Source of the DNA: Parabacteroides merdae ATCC 43184
Lineage (GTDB): Bacteria; Bacteroidota; Bacteroidia; Bacteroidales; Tannerellaceae
Direction of reading: 5' to 3'
Length of the DNA stretch: 64,000 bases
Assembly: GCF_025151215.1 (NCBI RefSeq)
Contig: NZ_CP102286.1
Span: forward strand, 1,612,001-1,676,000
The translations under genes and the position numbers were made by a program. This document shows positions 39,430 through 47,613 of this stretch, one piece after another (the first letter of the stretch is position 1; each line of letters opens with the position of its first letter). Below the pieces are notes generated by a model, which made no database searches, was not told the DNA's origin, and saw only the letters and a program-made list of their open reading frames with translations.

Positions 39430-41616
39430 ATGTCAAAGTTAAGATTCAGAGTAGTAGAAACAGCCTTCAAGAAACGGGCTGCAGAAGTACCGGCTCCAGC
39501 CGAACGTCCATCCGACTATTTCGGGCAGAACGTATTCAACCGGGCGAAGATGTTCAAATATCTTCCTGAAAAAGCGTACGAACGGATCACGGACTGCATC
39601 GACAACGGCGCTCCGCTCGACCGAGAAACAGCCGACATCGTAGCTGCCGGCATGAAGAAGTGGGCGATCGGAATGGGAGCCACCCACTACACGCATTGGT
39701 TCCATCCGCTGACCGAAGGAACAGCCGAGAAGCATGATGCTTTCGTCGAACACGATGGCAAGGGCGGCATGGTCGAAGAGTTCTCCGGCAAGCTACTGAT
39801 CCAGCAGGAACCCGACGCATCCAGTTTTCCGAACGGCGGTATCCGGAACACATTCGAGGCACGTGGCTATTCCGCCTGGGACCCCTCCTCTCCCGCTTTT
39901 ATCGTAGGTGACACACTCTGTATCCCGACTGTTTTCATCGCTTATACCGGAGAATCGCTGGACTACAAAGCCCCGCTATTGAAAGCCCTCGAAGCCGTTA
40001 ACAAGGCTGCCACAGACGTCTGCCATTACTTCAATCCGGATGTAAAGAAAGTATACGCTTACCTGGGCTGGGAACAGGAATACTTCCTAGTCGACGAAGG
40101 ACTGTATGCCGCACGTCCCGACCTGTTGCTGACAGGCCGTACGCTGATGGGACACGAAAGTTCGAAGAACCAGCAATTGGAAGACCACTACTTCGGCGCC
40201 ATCCCGACCCGTGTCATGGAATTTATGAAGGAGTTGGAAATCGAGTCGCTCAAATTAGGCATTCCTTTGAAAACACGCCACAATGAAGTCGCCCCGAACC
40301 AGTTCGAGCTGGCTCCCGTCTTCGAAGAATGCAACCTGGCGAACGACCATAACCTGCTTGTAATGGCTCTGATGCGCAAGATCAGCCGCAAACATAGCTT
40401 CCGTGTCCTGCTGCACGAGAAACCGTTCAAAGGCATAAATGGTTCCGGCAAACACAACAACTGGTCACTGGGAACCGACACAGGCATCCTGCTGATGGCT
40501 CCGGGCAAGACACCGGAAGAAAACCTCCGCTTCATCACCTTCATCGTCAATGTGCTGATGGCTGTCTACCGCCACAACGGATTACTGAAAGCCAGCATTT
40601 CGAGTGCCACCAATGCCCATCGTTTAGGAGCTAACGAAGCACCTCCTGCAATCATCTCCAGCTTCCTCGGAACACAGTTGTCGAAAGTCCTGGAACATCT
40701 CGAAAAAAGCGAACCGGAAGACCTGATGCTGGCAGGCAAGCAAGGCATGAAGCTCGACATCGCCCGTATCCCCGAACTGCTGATCGACAATACCGACCGT
40801 AACCGTACCTCACCTTTTGCCTTCACCGGCAACCGTTTCGAATTTCGTGCCGTAGGCTCCGAGGCCAACTGCGCTTCCGCCATGCTCGCCCTGAATGCTG
40901 CCGTAGCCGAACAGTTGAAGACATTCAAAACCGAGGTCGATGCAAAAATTGCCGATGGCAAGGATACATTCGCCGCCATCCTCGAAGTACTACGTAAAGA
41001 CATCAAGGAATGCAAGGCGATCCATTTTGACGGCAACGGCTACAGTGACGAATGGAAAGCCGAAGCAGCCCGTCGTGGCCTGGACTGCGAGACAAGCGTG
41101 CCGGTGATTTTCGACAACTATCTGAAAGAAAGCAGCGTCCGGATGTTCGAATCCACCGGCGTCATGACACGCAAGGAACTGGAAGCCCGTAACGAAGTCA
41201 AATGGGAAACCTATACGAAGAAAATCCAGATCGAAGCTCGCGTACTCGGTGACCTGGCGATGAACCACATCATCCCGACCGCCACCAGATACCAGACTTC
41301 CCTGATCGACAACGTCTACAAGATGAAAGACCTCTTCCCTGCCGATAAGGCTTCCGCCCTTTCGTCCCGCAACCTGGAGATCATCGAAGACATCGCCAAC
41401 CGCACCAACTTCATCAAAGAGAAGGTCGATGAAATGGTGGAAGCCCGCAAGGTCGCTAACAAGATCGAAAGTGAACGCGAGAAGGCAATCGCCTACCACG
41501 ACAAGATCGTCCCGATGCTGGAAGCCATCCGCTACCACATCGACAAATTAGAACTGGTTGTCGACGACCAGATCTGGACATTGCCGAAATACAGGGAACT
41601 ATTATTTATCAGATAG
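39430..41616 (+). CDS. glnN: Glutamine synthetase type III
   Basis: A 728-residue type III glutamine synthetase, the long form common in Bacteroidetes. Typical segments are NGGIRNTFEARGYSAWDP near 137-154, LGWEQEYFLVD near 212-222 (metal-binding Glu), and GSGKHNNWSLGTDTG near 337-351 (glutamate-binding region). Ammonia is assimilated into glutamine, feeding gltB, carA, asnB and nadE in this window. Starting 67 bases after dapL, it may share its transcript. A terminator follows. Confidence 0.96.
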   Translation: MSKLRFRVVETAFKKRAAEVPAPAERPSDYFGQNVFNRAKMFKYLPEKAYERITDCIDNGAPLDRETADIVAAGMKKWAIGMGATHYTHWFHPLTEGTAEKHDAFVEHDGKGGMVEEFSGKLLIQQEPDASSFPNGGIRNTFEARGYSAWDPSSPAFIVGDTLCIPTVFIAYTGESLDYKAPLLKALEAVNKAATDVCHYFNPDVKKVYAYLGWEQEYFLVDEGLYAARPDLLLTGRTLMGHESSKNQQLEDHYFGAIPTRVMEFMKELEIESLKLGIPLKTRHNEVAPNQFELAPVFEECNLANDHNLLVMALMRKISRKHSFRVLLHEKPFKGINGSGKHNNWSLGTDTGILLMAPGKTPEENLRFITFIVNVLMAVYRHNGLLKASISSATNAHRLGANEAPPAIISSFLGTQLSKVLEHLEKSEPEDLMLAGKQGMKLDIARIPELLIDNTDRNRTSPFAFTGNRFEFRAVGSEANCASAMLALNAAVAEQLKTFKTEVDAKIADGKDTFAAILEVLRKDIKECKAIHFDGNGYSDEWKAEAARRGLDCETSVPVIFDNYLKESSVRMFESTGVMTRKELEARNEVKWETYTKKIQIEARVLGDLAMNHIIPTATRYQTSLIDNVYKMKDLFPADKASALSSRNLEIIEDIANRTNFIKEKVDEMVEARKVANKIESEREKAIAYHDKIVPMLEAIRYHIDKLELVVDDQIWTLPKYRELLFIR

Positions 41617-41642
41617 TTTTTTGTTGATTGTTTTGTGTTTGC

Positions 41643-41683
41643 AAGGGGAACGTGCTGTGAAGTATGGATCCCCTTCTTTTTTA
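41643..41683 (+). terminator. Terminator after glnN
   Basis: AAGGGGA (41643-41649) pairs with TCCCCTT (41669-41675), followed by a T-rich run from 41677. Confidence 0.75.
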
Positions 41684-41699
41684 TTACAAAGGAATTGCA

Positions 41700-41707
41700 T
41701 ACCTTTG
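41700..41707 (+). promoter_or_regulatory. Putative promoter of the antitoxin-like gene
   Basis: TACCTTTG matches TAnnTTTG; the start site would be near 41714, with the gene at 41749. Confidence 0.45.
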
Positions 41708-41748
41708 GAGCATAATTCAATAAGAAAGGAGTTTACGTCATAACGGCA

Positions 41749-42012
41749 ATGGAATTACAACAATGGAAACAGAACTTTATCCGCGATTATCTGGACGAGA
41801 TAGACAGTCTGGAAGTGATGGATAAGCTGGAAAAATATACAAAACGGATACTAAATAAAAAGCCGGTGGCTCTATCCCCTATCGCTTTCAATATAGACGA
41901 AGCAAATGCTGAAATCGATATTGCCGAAAAAGAATTAAGCGAAGGAAAAGGTATCAAAGAAATGGAGAACCTGCCTTTGCAAACAGGACAAAGCAGTATC
42001 GCTCTCTGGTAG
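41749..42012 (+). CDS. Antitoxin-like small protein with altered C-terminus
   Basis: An 87-residue, charged, helical protein (MELQQWKQNFIRDYLDEIDS). Its size and its place before a RelE/ParE remnant suggest the antitoxin of a broken type II module. The last 14 residues or so are an out-of-frame reading of toxin DNA, because the toxin frame (NRTKQYRSLVEGYYKIIY) runs through the same bases. Probably a deletion fused the two genes. No confident antitoxin family could be assigned. Confidence 0.55.
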   Translation: MELQQWKQNFIRDYLDEIDSLEVMDKLEKYTKRILNKKPVALSPIAFNIDEANAEIDIAEKELSEGKGIKEMENLPLQTGQSSIALW

Positions 42013-42117
42013 AAGGCTACTATAAAATTATCTATACCATGAGAAAACGATCACACGATACAAGTCGTTTTATCATGGGATTGCCGTCAGAACCCCGACA
42101 AGCTCAAAAAACTATAA
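41967..42117 (+). pseudogene. RelE/ParE toxin remnant (N-terminal deletion and frameshift)
   Basis: One frame reads NRTKQYRSLVEGYYKIIYT (from about 41982). The sequence continues in the +1 frame as ENDHTIQVVLSWDCRQNPDK and ends at the TAA at 42115-42117. Joined, these match the C-terminal half of RelE/ParE-type toxins (YKIIY, DxRQNP). The N-terminal half is missing and a 1-base shift separates the parts, so the toxin cannot be made. It overlaps the antitoxin-like gene. Confidence 0.75.
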
Positions 42118-42134
42118 GACAAATATAAACAAAT

Positions 42135-44066
42135 ATGAACTACGGATTTGTAAAAGTTGCCGCCGCCGTACCGCTTGTACAGGTAGCGGATTGTTTTTAT
42201 AATATAGAAAAAATAGAAGGACTGATGCGGCAAGCATCGGAAAAAGGCGTGCAGATCATCGCTTTCCCGGAACTGTCCGTCACCGGCTATACCTGCCTCG
42301 ACCTCTTCGCTCAGCAGACGTTGCTCGATGGCGCAGAAGCGGCACTGCTCCAGTTGGTCAGCAACACGGCCGACCTGGATATCCTGACCATCGTCGGCGT
42401 TCCGCTACGGACGGAAAACCGGCTGATCAATGCCGCCGTTGTCTTCCAGAAAGGAGCCATACGGGGTGTCGTCCCCAAGACATATTTGCCCAACTATAAA
42501 GAGTTTCAGGAACAACGCTGGTTCACATCTGCCACGGAACTTCGGGAATCGACAATTTCCATCGGGAAAGAAGAATATCCGATGGGCAGCCACCTGCTGT
42601 TCCGTTCGGGACGGCTGACTGCCGGCATCGAGATATGCGAAGACCTATGGGTTCCCGTCCCCCCCAGTTCCCTGCTGACGATGGAAGGAGCCAACATCAT
42701 CTTCAACCTCTCCGCCAGCAACGAGCTGATCGGCAAGCACGCCTACCTGCGTTCGCTGATCTGCCAGCAATCCGCCCGTTGCATGGCAGGCTATGTCTAT
42801 GCCTCTTCCGGCTTCGGCGAATCGAGCACCGACCTCGTCTTTGCCGGTAACGGGATCATTGCCGAGAACGGCAACCTGCTTGCCGAATCTCCCCGTTTCA
42901 CGATGGAAGAACAGCTTGTCATCAGCGAGATCGACATAGAGACTTTGCAGAACGACCGGCAAGTCAACACCAGCTTCATGTATGGCACATCCGGTCTACC
43001 GAAGGAAAAGGCACAGGTTGTAGACTTCCAAGTCCGGATTTCGGACGGATTCAGCCTGACGCGTCCGGTCGATCCGCATCCGTTCACTCCCTCCGGAGAG
43101 GCTTTGAAGGAACGCTGTGAAGAAATATTCCACATACAGGTAGCCGGCCTTGCCAAACGACTCGTCCATGCACATGCTCAAACGGCTGTCGTCGGTATTT
43201 CAGGCGGGCTGGACTCCACCCTGGCTCTGCTCGTGACCGTCATGACGTTCGACGCTCTGAAGATGCCACGGGGGCAGATCATCGGCATCACGATGCCCGG
43301 CTTCGGTACGACCGACCGCACCTATACTAACGCTTGCGACCTCATCCGCTCCCTCGGCGTCACACTGAAAGAGATCCCGATCAAGGAAGCCTGCCTTCAA
43401 CATTTCCGCGACATCGACCATGATCCGTCCGTCCATGACGTGACCTACGAAAACAGCCAGGCACGCGAACGGACCCAACTGCTGATGGATGTCGCCAACC
43501 AGAAGAACGGCCTCGTGATCGGAACCGGCGACCTCTCCGAACTGGCACTCGGCTGGGCGACCTACAACGGCGACCATATGTCGATGTACGGCGTGAACGG
43601 CAGCATCCCGAAAACATTGGTCAAATACCTGGTCGAATGGGTTGCCAATCACAAGGTGGACGATGCCTCCCGCCTCACCTTGCTGGATATCGTCGACACG
43701 CCGATCAGCCCCGAACTGATCCCGGCAGACGAGAACGGCAACATCAAGCAAAAGACAGAGGACTTGGTCGGCCCGTACGAACTGCACGACTTCTTCCTCT
43801 ACCATTTCCTGCGTTTCGGTTCCCATCCGTCCAAGATTTATTTCTTAGCGCAAAAAGCCTTCGCAGGCATCTACGACAATGCAACGGTCAAGAAATGGCT
43901 CTACACCTTCTGCCGCCGCTTCTTCCAACAACAATTCAAACGCAGTTGCCTGCCAGACGGCCCCAAGGTCGGCTCCGTCAGCCTCTCGCCACGTGGTGAC
44001 TGGCGTATGCCGAGCGATGCGGTGTCGCGACTCTGGTTGGAAGAGATAGAACGGATCAACATATAG
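42135..44066 (+). CDS. nadE: Glutamine-dependent NAD+ synthetase
   Basis: A 643-residue two-domain enzyme that amidates nicotinate adenine dinucleotide to NAD+. The N-terminal nitrilase-type glutaminase has Glu in FPELSVTGY (about 44-52), Lys in PKTYLPNYKEF, and Cys in IEICEDLWVP (about 172-181). The synthetase domain has the pyrophosphate loop GISGGLDSTLAL (about 355-366). The length fits bacterial two-domain forms. The toxin remnant ends 18 bases before its ATG. No promoter is obvious between them, so it may be read from 41700. Confidence 0.95.
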   Translation: MNYGFVKVAAAVPLVQVADCFYNIEKIEGLMRQASEKGVQIIAFPELSVTGYTCLDLFAQQTLLDGAEAALLQLVSNTADLDILTIVGVPLRTENRLINAAVVFQKGAIRGVVPKTYLPNYKEFQEQRWFTSATELRESTISIGKEEYPMGSHLLFRSGRLTAGIEICEDLWVPVPPSSLLTMEGANIIFNLSASNELIGKHAYLRSLICQQSARCMAGYVYASSGFGESSTDLVFAGNGIIAENGNLLAESPRFTMEEQLVISEIDIETLQNDRQVNTSFMYGTSGLPKEKAQVVDFQVRISDGFSLTRPVDPHPFTPSGEALKERCEEIFHIQVAGLAKRLVHAHAQTAVVGISGGLDSTLALLVTVMTFDALKMPRGQIIGITMPGFGTTDRTYTNACDLIRSLGVTLKEIPIKEACLQHFRDIDHDPSVHDVTYENSQARERTQLLMDVANQKNGLVIGTGDLSELALGWATYNGDHMSMYGVNGSIPKTLVKYLVEWVANHKVDDASRLTLLDIVDTPISPELIPADENGNIKQKTEDLVGPYELHDFFLYHFLRFGSHPSKIYFLAQKAFAGIYDNATVKKWLYTFCRRFFQQQFKRSCLPDGPKVGSVSLSPRGDWRMPSDAVSRLWLEEIERINI

Positions 44067-44114
44067 ATACCGGACCGATTCACCCGACAAAGATACGAAA
44101 CCATAAAAAAGCAA

Positions 44115-44154
44115 AGTCGATTAGAGTCGATTAGAGTCGATTAGAGTCGATTAA
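44115..44154 (+). repeat. Left 10-bp repeat array (4 units)
   Basis: Four tandem copies of AGTCGATTAG (the last ends in AA). They are the inverse of the array at 44564-44603. Confidence 0.9.
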
Positions 44155-44176
44155 AATGACTGCTAAAACGATTTTT

Positions 44177-44245
44177 ATTGGTATTCATTGTTTTATTGAT
44201 AGCTATGTCCATTTGCAAACGATCAATAAAACAGTGAATACCAAT
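44177..44245. repeat. 24-bp inverted repeat in the nadE-GH109 gap
   Basis: Arms at 44177-44200 and 44222-44245 are reverse complements at 23 of 24 positions, with a 21-base loop. No T-run follows. It lies between the two 10-bp arrays. Confidence 0.85.
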
Positions 44246-44429
44246 ACATTGCAACAGCAAATCACCACCTCTTGACCTTTTGCTATGACGATTCCTTATA
44301 TATAATAACTAAGTATTCTCTTATAACTAATTATAAAACGGGACTTTTTTCAATTTTTGAAAACGACAAAAGGCGAAACTTCAAAAAATCCCGCCAACTC
44401 CTAAAGGACCGGCATCTCAGCCCCCCAAT

Positions 44430-44491
44430 CAAAACACCGGTGTTTTGAAAACGAATCACCGGTGTTTTGAATTCAAATCACCGGTGATTCG
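44430..44491. repeat. Triple palindrome array B (3 x 18 bp, 22-bp period)
   Basis: Units at 44430 (CAAAACACCGGTGTTTTG), 44452 (CGAATCACCGGTGTTTTG) and 44474 (CAAATCACCGGTGATTCG). All have CACCGGTG cores and 4-bp spacers. The third unit of array A is identical to the first unit here. Confidence 0.9.
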
Positions 44492-44563
44492 CACCATAAA
44501 GCAGCAGGCTATATATAAAAGCAGATCACAATCCGGAAGAATCGATCCATGAACATGAAAAGA

Positions 44564-44603
44564 TTAATCGACTCTATTCGACTCTAATCGACTCTAATCG
44601 ACT
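44564..44603 (-). repeat. Right 10-bp repeat array (4 units, inverted)
   Basis: Four tandem units of CTAATCGACT (two imperfect), the reverse complement of the left array. With it they bound about 410 bp. The 674-base gap has no gene that I can support. Confidence 0.9.
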
Positions 44604-44622
44604 CCGCTTTTTTATAATGCCA

Positions 44623-44630
44623 TATATTTG
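44623..44630 (+). promoter_or_regulatory. Orphan promoter-like element
   Basis: TATATTTG matches the -7 consensus and points right. No + strand gene follows; transcription would meet the hairpin at 44694 after about 60 bases. It could drive a short RNA or be chance. Confidence 0.35.
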
Positions 44631-44689
44631 CAGGATAATCGATTCACAAACGCTCTTTGAAATATTTACATATAGCCAACCGTTCCCAC

Positions 44690-44720
44690 AAAAAAAGGCT
44701 ACCGGAACCCGATAGCCTTT
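44690..44720 (-). terminator. Terminator of the GH109 gene
   Basis: AAAGGCTA (44694-44701) and TAGCCTTT (44713-44720) form the stem. On the minus strand it is followed by seven or more T residues. It lies 20 bases after the GH109 stop. Confidence 0.8.
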
Positions 44721-44740
44721 TAATGGATATTTCAATTTTC

Positions 44741-46150
44741 TTATTCAGACAATGCAAATGCCGGCTGACGGTGAATCCACTGTCCACGAGTAAAGTCGGG
44801 GAAGTCTACCAATGCGCCGCCACGGGCGATAGACATCTCGGACAAAGCGGAAATAGCGCTCCATGCAGCAGCATCGTAGCAGTCCATAGGAGCCGGTTTC
44901 TTGTTATGGATAGCGTTGATCAAGTCGAACATCATCACGTAGTCCATACCACCGTGTCCGGCCTGAGCAGCTTCGGCTTCATGTTTGGACCACAATGTAT
45001 GGTCGAACTTCTTGAACCATTCTTCCGAATCATCCCAACGGTGAGGTTTGGATTGGTTTTCAACGTATACGTGATCGCCATCGTTCATCCATAAACCTTC
45101 GGTTCCCTGAATGCGGAATCCCAAAGAGTAAGGACGGGGGGAATTCGTATCATGCGTAACGATAACCGTCTGTCCGTTCGCACACTTGATCATGGAAGTC
45201 ACGATGTCACCCAAGTTGAAGCGGACTTTTGCCAACGGATGATTTTCACCGCCATTGTCCACGATGAACTTATGCAAACCGCGAGACTGGGTTGCCATAG
45301 CAGACAAGGAGAGAAAACGGTTACCACGGTTGATGTCTAGGCAGTTTGCCACCGGTCCGATTCCATGCGTCGGATAGACATCGCCGTTACGGCGGACAGA
45401 ATGGTTCGTACGCCACTGGGCTTCTGCAAACGCATCTTTACCCATGCGCAACTCACCGCCTTTCTGGTAAGTATAATGTTTACCATCATTGAATTTGACA
45501 TCGCGCAAATCATGTTCGTAACCGCAAGTCGCATGCAGCAATTCACCGAACAGGCCTTTGCGGACCATGTTCAACGCAGCCATGCAGTCGCGACGATAGC
45601 AAACGTTTTCCATGATGTTCAGATGGCTTCCCGTAGCTTCCGATACGTTGACCAGATCCCAGCATTCTTCCAGCGTATTGGCGGCAGAGACTTCCACACC
45701 GACATAAGGGACACCGGCTTTCATGGCTGCAACCGACATCGGCACGTGCCATTCCCACGGGCTGGCGATGATGACACAATCGAATTCTTCGTTGTTCAAC
45801 ATCTTTTCAAATTCACGTTCGCTGCCTGTATATACCTTCGGAGCCGGAACATTGAACTTGGCGATATGATCCAGCGTACGCTGGATCGGACCAGCTTGGA
45901 TATCGCAGATAGCCACGATCTTGTTTCCGGGGATAGACAACACGTTGTTAATATGTTCGTGACAACGAGAACCTGTACCGATAAAACCGAAGCGTAATTT
46001 GCCATCGTCTTTGCCGGCGGGTTTCTTTTTCTTCTCTGCACTAGTTTCTGTTGTAACCGTAGCAGCAGCATTGCTACTCAATGCAAGACCGGCCGTACCG
46101 ATTCCGGCAGCGGTCATCTTTTTCAGGAATGAACGACGAGTGTTTTCCAT
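44741..46150 (-). CDS. GH109-type Gfo/Idh/MocA oxidoreductase-fold protein
   Basis: A 469-residue exported protein with a twin-arginine-like start (RRSFLKKM) followed by an Ala-rich stretch. The NAD-binding Rossmann motif is GFIGTGSRCHEH (about 54-65), and the EVSAANTLEECW and THGIGPVANCLDINRGNRF segments are like those of GH109 alpha-N-acetylgalactosaminidases. These use NAD+ in a redox-assisted hydrolysis of GalNAc. Assignment to GH109 and not a plain dehydrogenase rests on the overall pattern. It is flanked by its own terminator. Confidence 0.85.
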   Translation of the reverse strand: MENTRRSFLKKMTAAGIGTAGLALSSNAAATVTTETSAEKKKKPAGKDDGKLRFGFIGTGSRCHEHINNVLSIPGNKIVAICDIQAGPIQRTLDHIAKFNVPAPKVYTGSEREFEKMLNNEEFDCVIIASPWEWHVPMSVAAMKAGVPYVGVEVSAANTLEECWDLVNVSEATGSHLNIMENVCYRRDCMAALNMVRKGLFGELLHATCGYEHDLRDVKFNDGKHYTYQKGGELRMGKDAFAEAQWRTNHSVRRNGDVYPTHGIGPVANCLDINRGNRFLSLSAMATQSRGLHKFIVDNGGENHPLAKVRFNLGDIVTSMIKCANGQTVIVTHDTNSPRPYSLGFRIQGTEGLWMNDGDHVYVENQSKPHRWDDSEEWFKKFDHTLWSKHEAEAAQAGHGGMDYVMMFDLINAIHNKKPAPMDCYDAAAWSAISALSEMSIARGGALVDFPDFTRGQWIHRQPAFALSE

Positions 46151-46223
46151 TTTTCAATTTAGAATTTTATGTTAAGTGGGCAAATGTATAACATTCCATG
46201 CATATATCAAAGGAGATAGCCCA

Positions 46224-47483
46224 TTATTTTGCAACCGTTCTCTTCTTATTCCGCCAAAAGCTGCCATCCCGTTTGCTACCGAACATATTCCGGCGCTTGG
46301 ACTCTTCTTTTATCGCTTTTTTCTTCTCGGCTACCGCTTCCTTTACCTCGACCGTCTCGAACATATGGCCTCCTGCAACCGGCACTTCTTTACCGATCAG
46401 CTTCTGGATATCTTTCAGATACGGAACCTCTTCCACATCGCAAAAGGAAAAAGCGATCCCGCTACGGCCGGCACGACCGGTACGGCCGATACGGTGCACA
46501 TAGGTTTCAGGTACATTCGGCAAATCATAGTTGATGACATGCGAAAGATGGTCGACATCGATACCGCGGGAGGCGATATCGGTCGCGATCAAGACACGGA
46601 GCGTATGATCCTTAAAACTGGATAAGGCACGCTGACGGGCACTCTGCCCTTTGTTTCCATGAATGGCTTCCGCACCGATCCCGGATTTGTTCAGGACACG
46701 GGCAACCTTGTCGGCTCCGTGCTTCGTACGAGTAAAAACCAAGACGGATTCCAGTGAGCGGTCTTCCAGCAGATTCTTCAACAGGTTGATCTTTTCCACT
46801 TTCTCAACAAAATAGACAGACTGGTCGATCGTATCGACGGTTGAAGAAACAGGAGTCACCTCCACTTTCTCAGGTTCATGAAGGATCGTTCCGGCCAGGC
46901 GTTCGATCTCCGGCGGCATCGTTGCAGAGAAGAACAGGGACTGGCGCTTTCGGGGCAGTAAAGGAAGGATGCGTTTGATGTCATGGATAAATCCCATATC
47001 CAGCATCCGGTCGGCTTCGTCCAAAACAAAATATTCCAATGTGTCCAGGCGGATAAAACCTTGGTTGATCAAATCCAGCAGACGCCCGGGAGTTGCGATC
47101 AATACGTCTACACCCCGTTCCAATGCATCTGTCTGCGGCTTCTGCCCCACGCCACCGAAAATAACGGTATGTTTTACGTGAGTATAACGCCCGTATGCCG
47201 TAAAACTTTCACCTATCTGGATCGCCAATTCGCGTGTCGGAGTCAGGATCAAGGCTTTGATGCCCGGTTTACGTCCCCTCGAAATCCGCTCTTCGATCTT
47301 TTGGATGATAGGGATGGAGAAAGCTGCCGTCTTACCTGTTCCGGTCTGTGCGCAACCTAATAAATCAGATCCGTCCAATACTACGGGAATGGCTTCGGCT
47401 TGTATGGGAGTGGGAGTTGTGTACTTTTCTTTTTTGAGAGCCTTTCGTATCGGCTCGATTAGTTCCAATTGTTCAAATGTCAT
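46224..47483 (-). CDS. DEAD-box RNA helicase
   Basis: A 419-residue RhlE-like RNA helicase with every core motif: [11 protein letters not shown] (I), [10 protein letters not shown] (Ia), [11 protein letters not shown] (II), FSATMP (III), and [13 protein letters not shown] (VI). I use the ATG at 47483 ([11 protein letters not shown]); an in-frame GTG at 47504 is less likely. The C-terminal tail is basic, which helps RNA binding. It may act in ribosome assembly or RNA decay. It is divergent from recQ. Confidence 0.93.
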   Translation of the reverse strand: MTFEQLELIEPIRKALKKEKYTTPTPIQAEAIPVVLDGSDLLGCAQTGTGKTAAFSIPIIQKIEERISRGRKPGIKALILTPTRELAIQIGESFTAYGRYTHVKHTVIFGGVGQKPQTDALERGVDVLIATPGRLLDLINQGFIRLDTLEYFVLDEADRMLDMGFIHDIKRILPLLPRKRQSLFFSATMPPEIERLAGTILHEPEKVEVTPVSSTVDTIDQSVYFVEKVEKINLLKNLLEDRSLESVLVFTRTKHGADKVARVLNKSGIGAEAIHGNKGQSARQRALSSFKDHTLRVLIATDIASRGIDVDHLSHVINYDLPNVPETYVHRIGRTGRAGRSGIAFSFCDVEEVPYLKDIQKLIGKEVPVAGGHMFETVEVKEAVAEKKKAIKEESKRRNMFGSKRDGSFWRNKKRTVAK

Positions 47484-47568
47484 ATAATAAGTATGAGCCG
47501 TCACGGCTCGTTAAATAAATAATGGTGACAAAGATACACAAAAATCCGGCATCTCTGCAATAATTTGC

Positions 47569-47576
47569 TATATTTG
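47569..47576 (+). promoter_or_regulatory. Putative recQ promoter
   Basis: TATATTTG matches TAnnTTTG; the start site near 47583 excludes the alternative start at 47578 and supports the ATG at 47614. Confidence 0.55.
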
Positions 47577-47613
47577 CGTGCTTTTTAAAAATATTCAGTT
47601 CTTTTTGATTCTC

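Noticed and set aside
44115..44603. Repeated units near 44.1-44.6 kb as a CRISPR array
   Set aside because: The 10-bp units are tandem without spacers, the two arrays are inverted, and no cas genes are in the window.
45365..45997. 210-codon frame antisense to the GH109 gene
   Set aside because: Shadow of a conserved enzyme; no start signal or promoter.
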